Assembly: GCA_002708845.1 (NCBI GenBank)
Contig: PAPI01000039.1
Location: 40,334-104,333 of the forward strand
Source of the DNA: Leeuwenhoekiella sp.
GTDB lineage: Bacteria > Bacteroidota > Bacteroidia > Flavobacteriales > Flavobacteriaceae
Length of the DNA stretch: 64,000 nt
Reading direction: 5' to 3'
Shown here one piece after another: positions 35,380 through 43,890 of the stretch. Position 1 is the first letter of the stretch; each line of letters starts with the position of its first letter. Made by a program: the position numbers and the translations under genes. The notes below the pieces were generated by a model, which saw only the letters and a list, made by a program, of their open reading frames with translations, was not told the DNA's origin and ran no database searches.

Positions 35380-36336
35380 TTAGATAACTTTCGCCTTTTC
35401 GTGAAAACTAAATCCATTTAATAAATCTTTGACCGGCATTTTGCGCTTCCCGGGAAGCTGAATTTCCTCCAATTGAAGTCGGGCATTTTTTAAAGGGATA
35501 TACAGTTTGTCGCCATTTACAATTAGTTTGCCGATGTGTTCTGAGTTTTGCGTACCCGTTTCCTCCAAAGAGGCTTTATAAATCTTAAGTTGCTGCTCTT
35601 TAGCATCTCCATTCGTAAAAAGCGTCCAGGCAACGGGATACGGACTCAGACCACGTATGAGATTATAAATCGCTTTCGCAGGTTTGTCCCAATTGATTCG
35701 GGTGTTGTCACGATTCAGTTTGTATGCGGTACTAAGTTCTTTGTCGTCGGTCTGTTTTTGGGTTTTGGCGGTTCCTGCTTCAATCTGTTCTACGGTTTCT
35801 AAAATAAGTTCACTACCTAAGTGCATCAGACGGTCGTGCAGGCTTCCGGCATTTTCATGGGGTTTGATTTCGGTCTCTTTTTGAAGCACTATAGCGCCCG
35901 TATCAATCTTTTCATCGATAAAAAATGTTGTAACTCCTGTTTTAGTCTCTCCGTTTATAATTGCCCAGTTTATAGGCGCAGCACCACGGTAATCTGGTAG
36001 GAGTGAGGCGTGGAGGTTAAATGTGCCGTATTCGGGCATCTTCCACACCGCTTCAGGCAGCATTCTAAATGCTACCACGATTTGCAAATTGGCGTTAAGC
36101 GACCTTAATTCTTCTAAAAAGGCCGGGTCTTTCAAATTAGTAGGTTGTAAAACCTTTAGTTCAAGACTTACCGCAAATTGCTTTACTGCACTTTCATTGA
36201 GTTTTTGACCCCTCCCAGCGGGACGATCAGGTGCGGTAATCACGCCTACCACTTTGTATTTTTCTTCTAATAGTTTCTGCAGACCGGCCACGGCAAATTC
36301 GGGCGTTCCCATAAATACAATGCGTAAATCTCTCAT
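35380..36336 (-). CDS. fmt: Methionyl-tRNA formyltransferase
   Basis: Fmt formylates Met on initiator tRNA using 10-formyl-tetrahydrofolate. The 318-aa protein starts with R-I-V-F-M-G-T-P-E-F-A. It has N-L-H-A-S-L-L-P-x-Y-R-G-A-A-P-I (the catalytic Asn/His region, about 107-122), then the T-T-F-F-I-D-x-x-x-D-T-G block and a C-terminal OB-like domain. The start codon overlaps the recQ stop codon by 4 bp, so translation is coupled. Confidence 0.97.
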   Translation of the reverse strand: MRDLRIVFMGTPEFAVAGLQKLLEEKYKVVGVITAPDRPAGRGQKLNESAVKQFAVSLELKVLQPTNLKDPAFLEELRSLNANLQIVVAFRMLPEAVWKMPEYGTFNLHASLLPDYRGAAPINWAIINGETKTGVTTFFIDEKIDTGAIVLQKETEIKPHENAGSLHDRLMHLGSELILETVEQIEAGTAKTQKQTDDKELSTAYKLNRDNTRINWDKPAKAIYNLIRGLSPYPVAWTLFTNGDAKEQQLKIYKASLEETGTQNSEHIGKLIVNGDKLYIPLKNARLQLEEIQLPGKRKMPVKDLLNGFSFHEKAKVI

Positions 36337-38237
36337 AATATAGTATATCGGTTAGTTGGGGTTAATCGTATGTGTTTTTGGTTGAGCAGATCTTTTAAAA
36401 TGCAGATGATTTCTTTTTCGGTATAATCACCAAGCTTTTCACAAAGCTCACGTGACGAATATTCTCGCTCTTTAAGCAACAAAAGTAGGTGTTCTTTTAA
36501 ATCTGAACCTTTTCGCTCATTTTTATCTTTTTTACGGGAAAGACATACATCACAAATACCGCAGGGCTTCTTCTGAACTTCTTCAAAATAGGCTAACAAT
36601 TGTTTGCTTCTGCACTGCTCGTGATTTTTCACGTAGCCCAAAATCGCCTGAACCTGTTGCAGTTTTCGGGTGTTTTGAGCTTTAATAGCGGGAGCAACCG
36701 GGTTAATGGTCAATTCATCTTCGCGCTGTACCAAAAAGGTAATCGCGGTATCAAATTGCGTATGATCGTAAATGGCAAGCTCGTCTTTTTCCAGTTGCAG
36801 AAAAGCTTCGTGAACTTGTGGAAGCGGTACGCCGGCTTTTTTGGAAATCAAAACATGATCTACAGCCAGCGGTTGGTCATAAATACCACCATAGGTTCTA
36901 AGCACACTCTTGACGACGCTTTCTAAACCGGGATTTTGAATAAGGTAATAGGTAAGCTGAACAGGAGAAACCTGTAATTGCAGAGTTGCCTTGCGGTAGA
37001 ATTCCTGCGAAAGTATAACAATGCTGTTGCGGTCTAAAAGCTGCAGGGCATTATAGGTAATCAGCGTGTTCAAGCTGTAGGTTTTGCAAAACGAGCTGAA
37101 ATCGAAGCGGAAGGTTTCCTGCTCGCCACCACCATAGGGTATCTGGAAAAAGCTGTTGAGTTTTTTGTAAACTTTTTTGACAAATGAGACCGAAGGCAAA
37201 ACATTTAAAAACTGATTAGCCAGGCGGGATTCGTCAGAAGGGTTGACAAGAATAAGACTTTGGGCAGGTTGCCCGTCGCGCCCTGCACGTCCCGCTTCCT
37301 GAAAATAGCTTTCCATACTTTCGGGTAGTTCTACGTGAATAACTGTGGAGACATCGGCTTTGTCTATACCCATCCCAAAGGCACTGGTAGCAACCATAAC
37401 CTGAGCTTTATTGGCAGACCAGGCTTCAAAGCGCACCTGGCGTTCCCCGCTGCTTAGCCCGCCGTGGTAGTATGCCGCAGAGATCCCGCTGTGTTGCAGG
37501 AAGGCTGCATAATCCATAGCGGTTTTGCGGCTGCGCACATAAACAATTCCGCTTCCCGAAACGCGTTTAAATACCTGAACCAGCCGGTTGCGTTTATCTT
37601 CTTCCCACAAAACCCGGTACGCCAGATTTTTCCGTTCAAATGAATTTTTATATACCGCAGGGTCGTTCAGCTGCAATTGATCTACGATATCTTCCTGAAC
37701 CTTTCGCGTTGCTGTTGCCGTAAGTGCAATACAATTGACCTCTGGAAGGTTTTCGCGAAAGCGTGAAATAGAGCGATAGGCCGGTCTGAAATCATGTCCC
37801 CATTGCGATATACAATGTGCCTCGTCTACCGCAATTAAGGATACATTCATTTGCTTGATGCGCTCCAGTACAAGCTCGCTTTGCAGACGTTCGGGGGAGA
37901 GGTAGAGCAGTTTGTAATTGCCGTAAATACAATTGTCCAGCAGCGTGTCGAGTTCGTTATAAGGTATTCCACCGGGAATATATAAAGCTTTGATGTTTCG
38001 CTTTTGCAACTGCATAACCTGATCGCGCATAAGCGAGAGCAAAGGTGAGATCACTAGCGTAATCCCTTCTTTGAGCAGGGCGGGTATTTGATAACACACC
38101 GATTTACCACCACCAGTAGGCAATAAAGCAAAAGTATCACGCCCGTTGATTACGGCATCGATTAGTTCCTTTTGGCCCGGCCTAAATGAATCGTAACCCC
38201 AATAGGTTTTGAGCACATCCTGGGGTGATAGTTTCAT
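36333..38237 (-). CDS. recQ: ATP-dependent DNA helicase RecQ
   Basis: The 634-aa helicase unwinds DNA 3' to 5' in recombination and repair. Seen in order are F-R-P-G-Q, Walker A T-G-G-G-K-S, Walker B D-E-A-H, S-Q-W-G-H-D-F-R-P, helicase motif V/VI with Q-E-A-G-R-A-G-R-D-G, and a zinc-binding set of four Cys (C-R-S-K and C-G-I-C-D-V-C) leading to a winged-helix region. No HRDC domain is apparent, but a short winged-helix-like tail ends the protein. It overlaps fmt and the upstream AAA ATPase gene by 4 bp each, forming a three-gene operon. Confidence 0.96.
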   Translation of the reverse strand: MKLSPQDVLKTYWGYDSFRPGQKELIDAVINGRDTFALLPTGGGKSVCYQIPALLKEGITLVISPLLSLMRDQVMQLQKRNIKALYIPGGIPYNELDTLLDNCIYGNYKLLYLSPERLQSELVLERIKQMNVSLIAVDEAHCISQWGHDFRPAYRSISRFRENLPEVNCIALTATATRKVQEDIVDQLQLNDPAVYKNSFERKNLAYRVLWEEDKRNRLVQVFKRVSGSGIVYVRSRKTAMDYAAFLQHSGISAAYYHGGLSSGERQVRFEAWSANKAQVMVATSAFGMGIDKADVSTVIHVELPESMESYFQEAGRAGRDGQPAQSLILVNPSDESRLANQFLNVLPSVSFVKKVYKKLNSFFQIPYGGGEQETFRFDFSSFCKTYSLNTLITYNALQLLDRNSIVILSQEFYRKATLQLQVSPVQLTYYLIQNPGLESVVKSVLRTYGGIYDQPLAVDHVLISKKAGVPLPQVHEAFLQLEKDELAIYDHTQFDTAITFLVQREDELTINPVAPAIKAQNTRKLQQVQAILGYVKNHEQCRSKQLLAYFEEVQKKPCGICDVCLSRKKDKNERKGSDLKEHLLLLLKEREYSSRELCEKLGDYTEKEIICILKDLLNQKHIRLTPTNRYTIL

Positions 38238-38773
38238 GGATTGAGTTCTTGTAAAATGAAATTTACACGATTTTCTACCGAAGTTTTTGGCACTTCTATC
38301 AGCTCATAACCCAGGTCTGTATAGGTTTTGACGAGTTCGTTCTGTATTTTCTTTGCTTCGTCAAGACTCTCATAACGCTCTTCATCCGTTTCGTGAATTT
38401 CATCCCAAATGGGTAACAGAAAAATGTGATCGTAGCGGTAATTGGCATTAGCCTGCGTAAAGCGTTCGGGGTATTGCTGACCAATAAAATCCATATAGGC
38501 GCTTACGTCCGGGATGCCTCGATCTATAAACACAAAATTAGATTTCATGCCTGCGGCCTCAAAGTACTGCTTGATACGGCTCTCAAGCAATTTATCGCTA
38601 AAAAGCAGCGGCTCGGTCAAAAAAAGCTGTTCAACACCTTCTTGCTGTGCTGCCTGGGTAACCTGTCGCGAAACCTCTTCCAGGCATTGGTAACCTCTGC
38701 TTTTCAGCGCATTTAAAAGAGTTGTTTTGCCGGTAGCCGGGCCTCCAATCAGGACTATGCGTTTTGGTATCAA
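38234..38773 (-). CDS. AAA-type ATPase / NTP-binding kinase-like protein
   Basis: The 179-aa protein has a P-loop G-G-P-A-T-G-K-T-T (10-18), then E-E-V-S-R-Q-V and a Walker-B-like F-V-F-I-D-R-G-I-P-D. This is the pattern of the AAA_28 group (NadR-like kinases). The substrate is unknown. It opens the operon with recQ and fmt and shares an ATGA overlap with recQ. Confidence 0.8.
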   Translation of the reverse strand: MIPKRIVLIGGPATGKTTLLNALKSRGYQCLEEVSRQVTQAAQQEGVEQLFLTEPLLFSDKLLESRIKQYFEAAGMKSNFVFIDRGIPDVSAYMDFIGQQYPERFTQANANYRYDHIFLLPIWDEIHETDEERYESLDEAKKIQNELVKTYTDLGYELIEVPKTSVENRVNFILQELNP

Positions 38774-38891
38774 ATTGTTGTGACTTTAGTTTTTTGGGCA
38801 AACGGGATACACAAGTGAAAAGTATTTATGCTCCAGATTGCCGGTAAAAATACTCAAATAGCTTTCGATTCAAAAATTAGCCGGAGAATGG

Positions 38892-38899
38892 TATCTTTG
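38892..38899 (+). promoter_or_regulatory. Promoter -7 element before the DUF493 gene
   Basis: TATCTTTG matches the TAnnTTTG consensus and lies 17 bp before the ATG at 38917. There is no TTG at the 19-bp position, so the -33 half is weak. Confidence 0.5.
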
Positions 38900-38916
38900 T
38901 GCCCTAAAATTATGCT

Positions 38917-39210
38917 ATGAGCACCGATAAGAATCCGGAAGAGTTTTATACCAAATTAAAGGGAAGATTAGAAGAAACCACCACAAGCTGGCCTGCTGAT
39001 TACCTGTATAAATTTATTGTTCCTTCTGATAATCAAAAAATTGCAGAGATCGAAGCGATTTTCGATAATATGGGAGCTGTAATCAATACCAAAGCTTCGA
39101 GCAAAGGCACCTACACCAGCGTATCCATCCACGTGAAAATGGAAAATCCGGATGCAGTAATTACTAAATATAAGGAAGTATCGGTTGTAGAAGGCGTTAT
39201 TTCGTTATAA
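38917..39210 (+). CDS. DUF493 (YbeD-like) family protein
   Basis: This 97-aa cytoplasmic protein has the ferredoxin-like ACT-type pattern of the DUF493/YbeD family: W-P-A-D-Y-L-Y-K-F-I-V-P, a middle acidic helix, S-S-K-G-T-Y-T-S-V-S-I-H, and a C-terminal V-x-x-V-E-G-V-I-S-L. The role is not well established. E. coli YbeD lies next to lipoate genes, but no such genes are here. It is transcribed away from the recQ operon. Confidence 0.88.
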   Translation: MSTDKNPEEFYTKLKGRLEETTTSWPADYLYKFIVPSDNQKIAEIEAIFDNMGAVINTKASSKGTYTSVSIHVKMENPDAVITKYKEVSVVEGVISL

Positions 39211-39390
39211 GAAGTCTAAAATGCTTTCCCGGTGTGGGGTTTTACACAATTTTTAGTACTTTGCTAAATGTTTCTTTGTGAAACGTACTTCACTCGAATA
39301 TCGAGATTAAAAGCTCGGTGGCTCGCCCCGAACTGATTAAGTTTTATATATGGTGAGCTTTACCGATGTAATTCATTTAAAATTTTACAA

Positions 39391-40035
39391 TTGATAGATC
39401 AATTAGAATACAATACCGAGCGTGAAAAGCTCATTATACCTGAATATGGCCGTCATCTTCAAAAAATGGTCAATCAGGCAATAGCCGAAGAAGACGATAA
39501 AAAACGCAATATCATTGCCCGAAGTATTATCGCGGTTATGGGCAACCTGCAACCGCATTTACGGGATGTGCCTGATTTTCAGCACAAGCTTTGGGATCAA
39601 CTCTTTATTATCAGCGACTTTAAACTTGATGTGGTTTCGCCTTACGAAAAACCGTCACGCGAAAAGCTTGAAGAACATCCTGAACCTCTGGATTACCCGC
39701 AAAACCACCCTAAATATCGCTTTTACGGAAATAACATCAAGCGTATGATAGATGTGGCCGTGCAGTGGGAAAAAGGCCAGAAGCGTGAAGCACTCGAGTT
39801 TACGATCGCCAATCATATGAAAAAATGTTTCCTGAATTGGAACAAAGACACCGTTGACGATGAGGTGATTTTTAAGCACTTGTTTGAATTGAGTGACGGC
39901 CAGATCAATCTGGCTAAAAAGGATGAGGACCTCAAAGAAGCGCAAAAACTAATGCGTGGGAAAAAGTCGGGTAAATCCAATTCGGGTAAATCAAACTACC
40001 GTAAAAAATCAGGACGCAGCAAAAAGCGTTACTAA
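39391..40035 (+). CDS. DUF4290 family protein, TTG start
   Basis: The 214-aa protein contains the family blocks Q-L-E-Y-N-T-E-R-E, I-I-P-E-Y-G-R-H, M-G-N-L-Q-P-H-L-R-D, and N-H-M-K-K-C-F-L-N-W-N-K. A Lys/Ser-rich basic tail of about 30 residues (G-K-S-G-K-S-N-S-G-K type repeats) could bind nucleic acid. The start must be TTG at 39391. Going upstream in frame, there is no ATG or GTG before the TGA at 39334. It is followed by murA after 19 bp, the usual gene order in this phylum, and both are probably cotranscribed. Function unknown. Confidence 0.87.
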   Translation: MIDQLEYNTEREKLIIPEYGRHLQKMVNQAIAEEDDKKRNIIARSIIAVMGNLQPHLRDVPDFQHKLWDQLFIISDFKLDVVSPYEKPSREKLEEHPEPLDYPQNHPKYRFYGNNIKRMIDVAVQWEKGQKREALEFTIANHMKKCFLNWNKDTVDDEVIFKHLFELSDGQINLAKKDEDLKEAQKLMRGKKSGKSNSGKSNYRKKSGRSKKRY

Positions 40036-40054
40036 TCGCTAGTATTACTATTTC

Positions 40055-41368
40055 ATGGGAACATTTCAGATAGAAGGAGGGCATCAGCTTAAAGGATCCA
40101 TCCAGCCTCAGGGCGCAAAAAATGAAGCTTTACAGATTCTCTGTGCGGTATTGCTAACCCCGGAGAAAGTGATTATTAACAACATTCCCGATATCGTTGA
40201 CGTAAATAAGCTCATCGATATTCTCAGCAATCTGGGAGTCAAAATACAGAAGCTGGGTAAAGGGAAATATTCGTTTATAAGTGATGAACTCAACCTGGAC
40301 TATCTGGAAAGTGAGCGTTTTAAGAAAGAAGGCGGAGGTCTGCGCGGATCGATTATGATTGTTGGTCCTTTGCTGGCTCGTTTTGGTAAAGGCTACATTC
40401 CACGTCCCGGTGGAGATAAAATAGGTCGCCGCCGTCTGGATACCCATTTTGAGGGAATGATTAAGCTCGGGGCGAAATTTCGCTATAACAAAGAAGAGCG
40501 ATTTTATGGAGTAGAAGCTCCGGAAGGTCTTCGCGGCACCTTCATGTTACTTGATGAGGCTTCGGTTACGGGAACCGCAAATATCCTTATGGCAGCAGTT
40601 ATGGCTAAAGGAGAAACTACTGTCTACAACGCGGCTTGTGAACCGTATTTGCAACAGCTTTGTAAAATGCTCAATATGATGGGCGCGAAAATTAGCGGCG
40701 TAGGTTCAAATATGCTTAAGATTGAAGGGGTTGAAAGCTTGAACGGTTGTGAGCATACTGTCCTGCCAGATATGATCGAAATCGGCTCCTGGATAGGTTT
40801 GGCAGCGATGACCCGTAGTGAGATCACCATCAAGAATGTAAGTTGGAATGATCTGGGACTTATTCCCGCGACTTTTAGAAAGTTGGGAATCACTATAGAG
40901 AAAAAAGGTGATGATATCTTTATCCCGGCGCATAAAGACGGTTATGAGATCGAAACCTTTATTGATGGTTCTTTTATGACCATTAGCGATGCACCCTGGC
41001 CCGGTTTTACACCAGATTTATTGAGTATTATACTTGTCGTGGCAACTCAGGCAAAAGGAGAAGTCCTGGTACATCAAAAAATGTTTGAAAGCCGTTTGTT
41101 CTTTGTGGATAAACTTATTGATATGGGGGCTAAAATTATTTTGTGCGATCCACACCGTGCCACCGTAATTGGGCATAATTTTAAATCTACTTTAAAGGCT
41201 ACTACAATGACCTCACCAGATATTCGGGCCGGTATTTCGCTTTTAATTGCAGCTTTGAGCGCTAAAGGAACTTCAACCATTCACAATATCGAACAGATAG
41301 ATCGCGGTTATGAGAATATCGATGAACGTTTGCGCGCTATAGGTGCTAAAATCATACGTACTTCTTAA
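40055..41368 (+). CDS. murA: UDP-N-acetylglucosamine 1-carboxyvinyltransferase, Asp-type active site
   Basis: MurA makes the first committed step of peptidoglycan synthesis, adding enolpyruvate from PEP to UDP-GlcNAc. The 437-aa protein has the early Q-G-A-K-N-E-A-L substrate block, L-L-A-R-F-G-K-G, and the active loop R-P-G-G-D-K-I-G-R-R-R. Residue 121 in that loop is Asp. In E. coli the equivalent residue is Cys115, the target of fosfomycin. Enzymes with Asp there are active and resist the drug, so intrinsic resistance at the target level is expected. The gene ends in a strong hairpin terminator. Confidence 0.96.
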   Translation: MGTFQIEGGHQLKGSIQPQGAKNEALQILCAVLLTPEKVIINNIPDIVDVNKLIDILSNLGVKIQKLGKGKYSFISDELNLDYLESERFKKEGGGLRGSIMIVGPLLARFGKGYIPRPGGDKIGRRRLDTHFEGMIKLGAKFRYNKEERFYGVEAPEGLRGTFMLLDEASVTGTANILMAAVMAKGETTVYNAACEPYLQQLCKMLNMMGAKISGVGSNMLKIEGVESLNGCEHTVLPDMIEIGSWIGLAAMTRSEITIKNVSWNDLGLIPATFRKLGITIEKKGDDIFIPAHKDGYEIETFIDGSFMTISDAPWPGFTPDLLSIILVVATQAKGEVLVHQKMFESRLFFVDKLIDMGAKIILCDPHRATVIGHNFKSTLKATTMTSPDIRAGISLLIAALSAKGTSTIHNIEQIDRGYENIDERLRAIGAKIIRTS

Positions 41369-41391
41369 GAAATCGTAGTTATAAATTATAT

Positions 41392-41428
41392 AACCCTCAC
41401 AGATTTTTAAAGCCTGTGAGGGTTTTTT
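41392..41428 (+). terminator. Terminator of murA
   Basis: An 11-bp stem (AACCCTCACAG / CTGTGAGGGTT) with an 11-nt loop is followed by a T-run. It begins 24 bp after the murA stop codon. Confidence 0.9.
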
Positions 41429-41479
41429 ATGCTCGAATGCGTAAGCGACAAAGCTCTTATTCCAGAAAATAAAGAGGGC

Positions 41480-42001
41480 TTATAATAACATTTTCGCAAT
41501 ATCCTCCCAGGTATCTGCACGGTCAAAGCCTTTGGTATGTACGTTATGCGGTGAAGTAAATTGAATTCCACGTCCGTCGAAAGCTTTAAGATTATACGAG
41601 CGGTCATCGATTAGGATATCTCCATTGAGAATGTGCTTGTGTCCACATAGGATTCGGTTTTGCCAGGGTATAAACGGAAAATGCGAATCAAGCCAATCGG
41701 CTTTTTCTTCGAGGCTGGTTTTAAACTGCATAGCAGCTGATGCGATATACACCTCATACTTATCCTGTAAGGCACGTAAAACGTCCTGGCTGTCTTTCAT
41801 CACCTCCAGATCGATAAAGAAACCGCGTTCGTTGGCGTGATTACGCACATAGTGCTGATGCTCCTCAGGTACCATTTGCCAGACTTCAGAACCTATACAA
41901 TCTTCTTTTTTAAGGTTGGCTTTATATTTTTTGTTGTACAAATCGATGTGTGCCTGATACGTGTCTGCGATTACCTCGTCCATATCTACAAATAGGGTCA
42001 T
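41480..42001 (-). CDS. 5'(3')-deoxyribonucleotidase-like HAD phosphatase
   Basis: The 173-aa protein begins with the HAD nucleophile motif D-M-D-E-V-I-A-D (6-13), where the first Asp forms the phospho-intermediate. It has a middle Y-I-A-S-A-A-M motif II and I-L-I-D-D-R-S motif IV, which together match the NT5C family that removes phosphate from deoxyribonucleotides. It is a single gene on the minus strand facing the murA terminator. The true substrate is not certain. Confidence 0.86.
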   Translation of the reverse strand: MTLFVDMDEVIADTYQAHIDLYNKKYKANLKKEDCIGSEVWQMVPEEHQHYVRNHANERGFFIDLEVMKDSQDVLRALQDKYEVYIASAAMQFKTSLEEKADWLDSHFPFIPWQNRILCGHKHILNGDILIDDRSYNLKAFDGRGIQFTSPHNVHTKGFDRADTWEDIAKMLL

Positions 42002-42134
42002 AATATTAAGAGTTTAGCTAAGACGCCAAAATACATTTTTGAATTGAAACCAATTTTAAATTCTCCTTAAAAATCGCTTAGATTGTCCTTGTAGGCATCT
42101 TAAATTGGGTATTTTTAGAACTCTGACCAGACTA

Positions 42135-42431
42135 ATGATCAATTTTTATAAAGATATAACGTTTTATGCCCTGCTTTTTGCCGTAGTCAGCACCCCGCTG
42201 GCGGGATTATACGGGGCTGTAATTGTATTTGGTATTTTTGGGACACCTGTAGGCTTATTGATGTACAACTATTTTCACAAGCACGAGTTTTACGGGTATT
42301 ACAACCGCGGCTTTACCAAGCGATATTTGATTCTAAGGACGTGGCTGGTTAATTTTTTGGTGAGTCCGGCGTTGCTTTTAGTTGCTTTTTTAATATTAAA
42401 ACTGATTGGTCTTGGCGCTCTTAAAGGTTAA
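42135..42431 (+). CDS. Small integral membrane protein next to an ABC ATPase
   Basis: The product of about 98 aa has three hydrophobic segments (about 8-28, 30-45 and 75-95), with an aromatic and basic loop H-K-H-E-F-Y-G-Y-Y between. I start it at the ATG at 42135. A TTG at 42105 would add ten non-hydrophobic residues. The last 26 bp overlap the ABC ATPase gene, so the two are probably translated together and this may be a small membrane partner of that ATPase. No known family was recognised. Confidence 0.68.
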   Translation: MINFYKDITFYALLFAVVSTPLAGLYGAVIVFGIFGTPVGLLMYNYFHKHEFYGYYNRGFTKRYLILRTWLVNFLVSPALLLVAFLILKLIGLGALKG

Positions 42432-43098
42432 TGGAATACGTAAAAGTTTTGGTGCTAAATCAATACTCGAAACAGTAGATTTTGACTTACAAACCGGTGA
42501 GATCCTGGGGGTTTTTGGGCGAAATGGTTCGGGAAAGAGTACCCTTCTAAAAATCATTTTTGGTACCCAAACCGCTGAAGCAGGAACGCTCAAGATTAAT
42601 GAAAGCCTCTATCCCGTTCGTAAAAAACTCTGGCACAAATCACAAATCATTAAAAGTCAGTGTATAGGTTATTTGCCCCAGTTTAGTTTCCTTCCGCAGG
42701 GAGCAAAGGTATGGGATGTGATACCGCAATATCTTAAGGGGCAGGAACAGGATTTGGTGTTTCAGGCGCCGCGTATGCCTAAAATTGCAAGCAGAAAAGT
42801 AGGCGAACTTTCAATGGGAGAACGGCGTTATCTGGAGGTGTTACTCATAGGGAATTTGGATCATCCCTTTTTGTTGCTCGACGAACCCTTTTCGATGGTT
42901 GAACCGTTGTTTAAAGATCTGATTCACGAGTTTTTAATTTCGCTGAAAGCTAAAAAGGGTATTTTGGTAACCGATCATTATTATCAGGATGTATGGGAAC
43001 TATCTGATAGAAAAATGGTGTTGACTAACGGAAAACTTACTTCTGTTACTGAATTGAATGAATTGATAGAAGCCGGATATTTGCGATCTATAAATTAA
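42406..43098 (+). CDS. ABC transporter ATP-binding protein
   Basis: The protein of about 230 aa has Walker A G-R-N-G-S-G-K-S-T (40-48), a Q-loop region with L-P-Q, a signature L-S-M-G-E in place of L-S-G-G-Q, and Walker B F-L-L-L-D-E-P-F-S. The frame has no ATG near the expected N-terminus. TTG at 42406 or 42412 fits best and lies inside the upstream membrane-protein gene. No permease of normal size is nearby, so the partner is either the small membrane protein or encoded elsewhere. A role in export or lipoprotein release cannot be told from the sequence. Confidence 0.85.
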   Translation: MVLALLKVNGIRKSFGAKSILETVDFDLQTGEILGVFGRNGSGKSTLLKIIFGTQTAEAGTLKINESLYPVRKKLWHKSQIIKSQCIGYLPQFSFLPQGAKVWDVIPQYLKGQEQDLVFQAPRMPKIASRKVGELSMGERRYLEVLLIGNLDHPFLLLDEPFSMVEPLFKDLIHEFLISLKAKKGILVTDHYYQDVWELSDRKMVLTNGKLTSVTELNELIEAGYLRSIN

Positions 43099-43102
43099 AA
43101 AA

Positions 43103-43861
43103 ATGAAAGACAACTTCTCCAATCACGCAGCAGATTATGCGAAATACCGCCCGGTCTATCCCGAGGCACTGTATGAACACCTTCTAAGTTTGGTAGCACA
43201 TAAAAATGCGGCCTGGGACGTTGCTACGGGAAACGCTCAGGTTGCCACGGTTTTATCTAAAACCTTTAATCGGGTTTTGGCCACAGATCTTAGTGAACAA
43301 CAACTCAAGCAGGCATCTCAAATTCCCAATATAGAATATCGTGTACAAACCGCTGAAGAAGATTTTAATCAAACCGAGCAGTTTGATTTGATCACTGTGG
43401 CACAGGCCATTCACTGGTTTGATTTTGATACATTTTATAAGCAGGTTTATCAGCACTTAAACCCTGAGGGAATTCTGGCGGTAATTGGATATTCAGTCTT
43501 GAAAACCAGAGGAAAACTCAATGAAGTTATTCAGCATTTTTATACTGAAATTACAAACGACTACTGGGATCCTGAGCGGAAGTATCTGGATGATCACTAT
43601 CAAAGTATTCCGTTTCCCTTTGAAGAGCTGGAAATGCCAAAAATGCATATTCAGGTTAACTGGACACAGGATCAACTGCTTAATTATCTCAACACCTGGT
43701 CTGCAGTTAAGCATTTTGAAAAAAAGCAGGGGAGTAATCCGGTTGAATTAATACGTGATGCGGTAAAAGAAAACTGGGGATCTGACGAATATAGGATTTT
43801 TGAGTTTCCGTTATTATTACGCGTAGGCAAACCGCTAAAATCAAAAATCCCGACCAAATAG
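43103..43861 (+). CDS. Class I SAM-dependent methyltransferase
   Basis: The 252-aa protein has the motif I variant W-D-V-A-T-G-N-A-Q (about 39-47), an acidic loop V-L-A-T-D-L-S, and the post-motif D-L-I-T-V-A-Q-A-I-H-W-F-D. This places it in the Methyltransf_11-type group near trans-aconitate/ubiquinone-like methyltransferases. The N-terminal F-S-N-H-A-A-D-Y-A-K-Y-R-P-x-Y-P is shared by that group. The substrate is unknown. It follows the ABC ATPase gene by 4 bp, so the three genes are one transcript. Confidence 0.87.
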   Translation: MKDNFSNHAADYAKYRPVYPEALYEHLLSLVAHKNAAWDVATGNAQVATVLSKTFNRVLATDLSEQQLKQASQIPNIEYRVQTAEEDFNQTEQFDLITVAQAIHWFDFDTFYKQVYQHLNPEGILAVIGYSVLKTRGKLNEVIQHFYTEITNDYWDPERKYLDDHYQSIPFPFEELEMPKMHIQVNWTQDQLLNYLNTWSAVKHFEKKQGSNPVELIRDAVKENWGSDEYRIFEFPLLLRVGKPLKSKIPTK

Positions 43862-43869
43862 TCGGGATT
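43843..43869 (-). terminator. Hairpin terminator overlapping the methyltransferase stop codon
   Basis: AATCCCGAC and GTCGGGATT form a 9-bp stem around a 6-nt loop at 43846-43869. The A-tract on the left gives a T-run for minus-strand transcripts, so it mainly ends the broken lipoprotein gene and possibly photolyase transcripts. It may also serve the plus strand. Confidence 0.7.
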
Positions 43870-43890
43870 GTATTTAGTATTTAAAGGATT

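Noticed and set aside
42105-42134. TTG at 42105 as the start of the small membrane protein.
   Set aside because: It adds only a non-hydrophobic stretch, and the ATG at 42135 gives a normal N-terminus.
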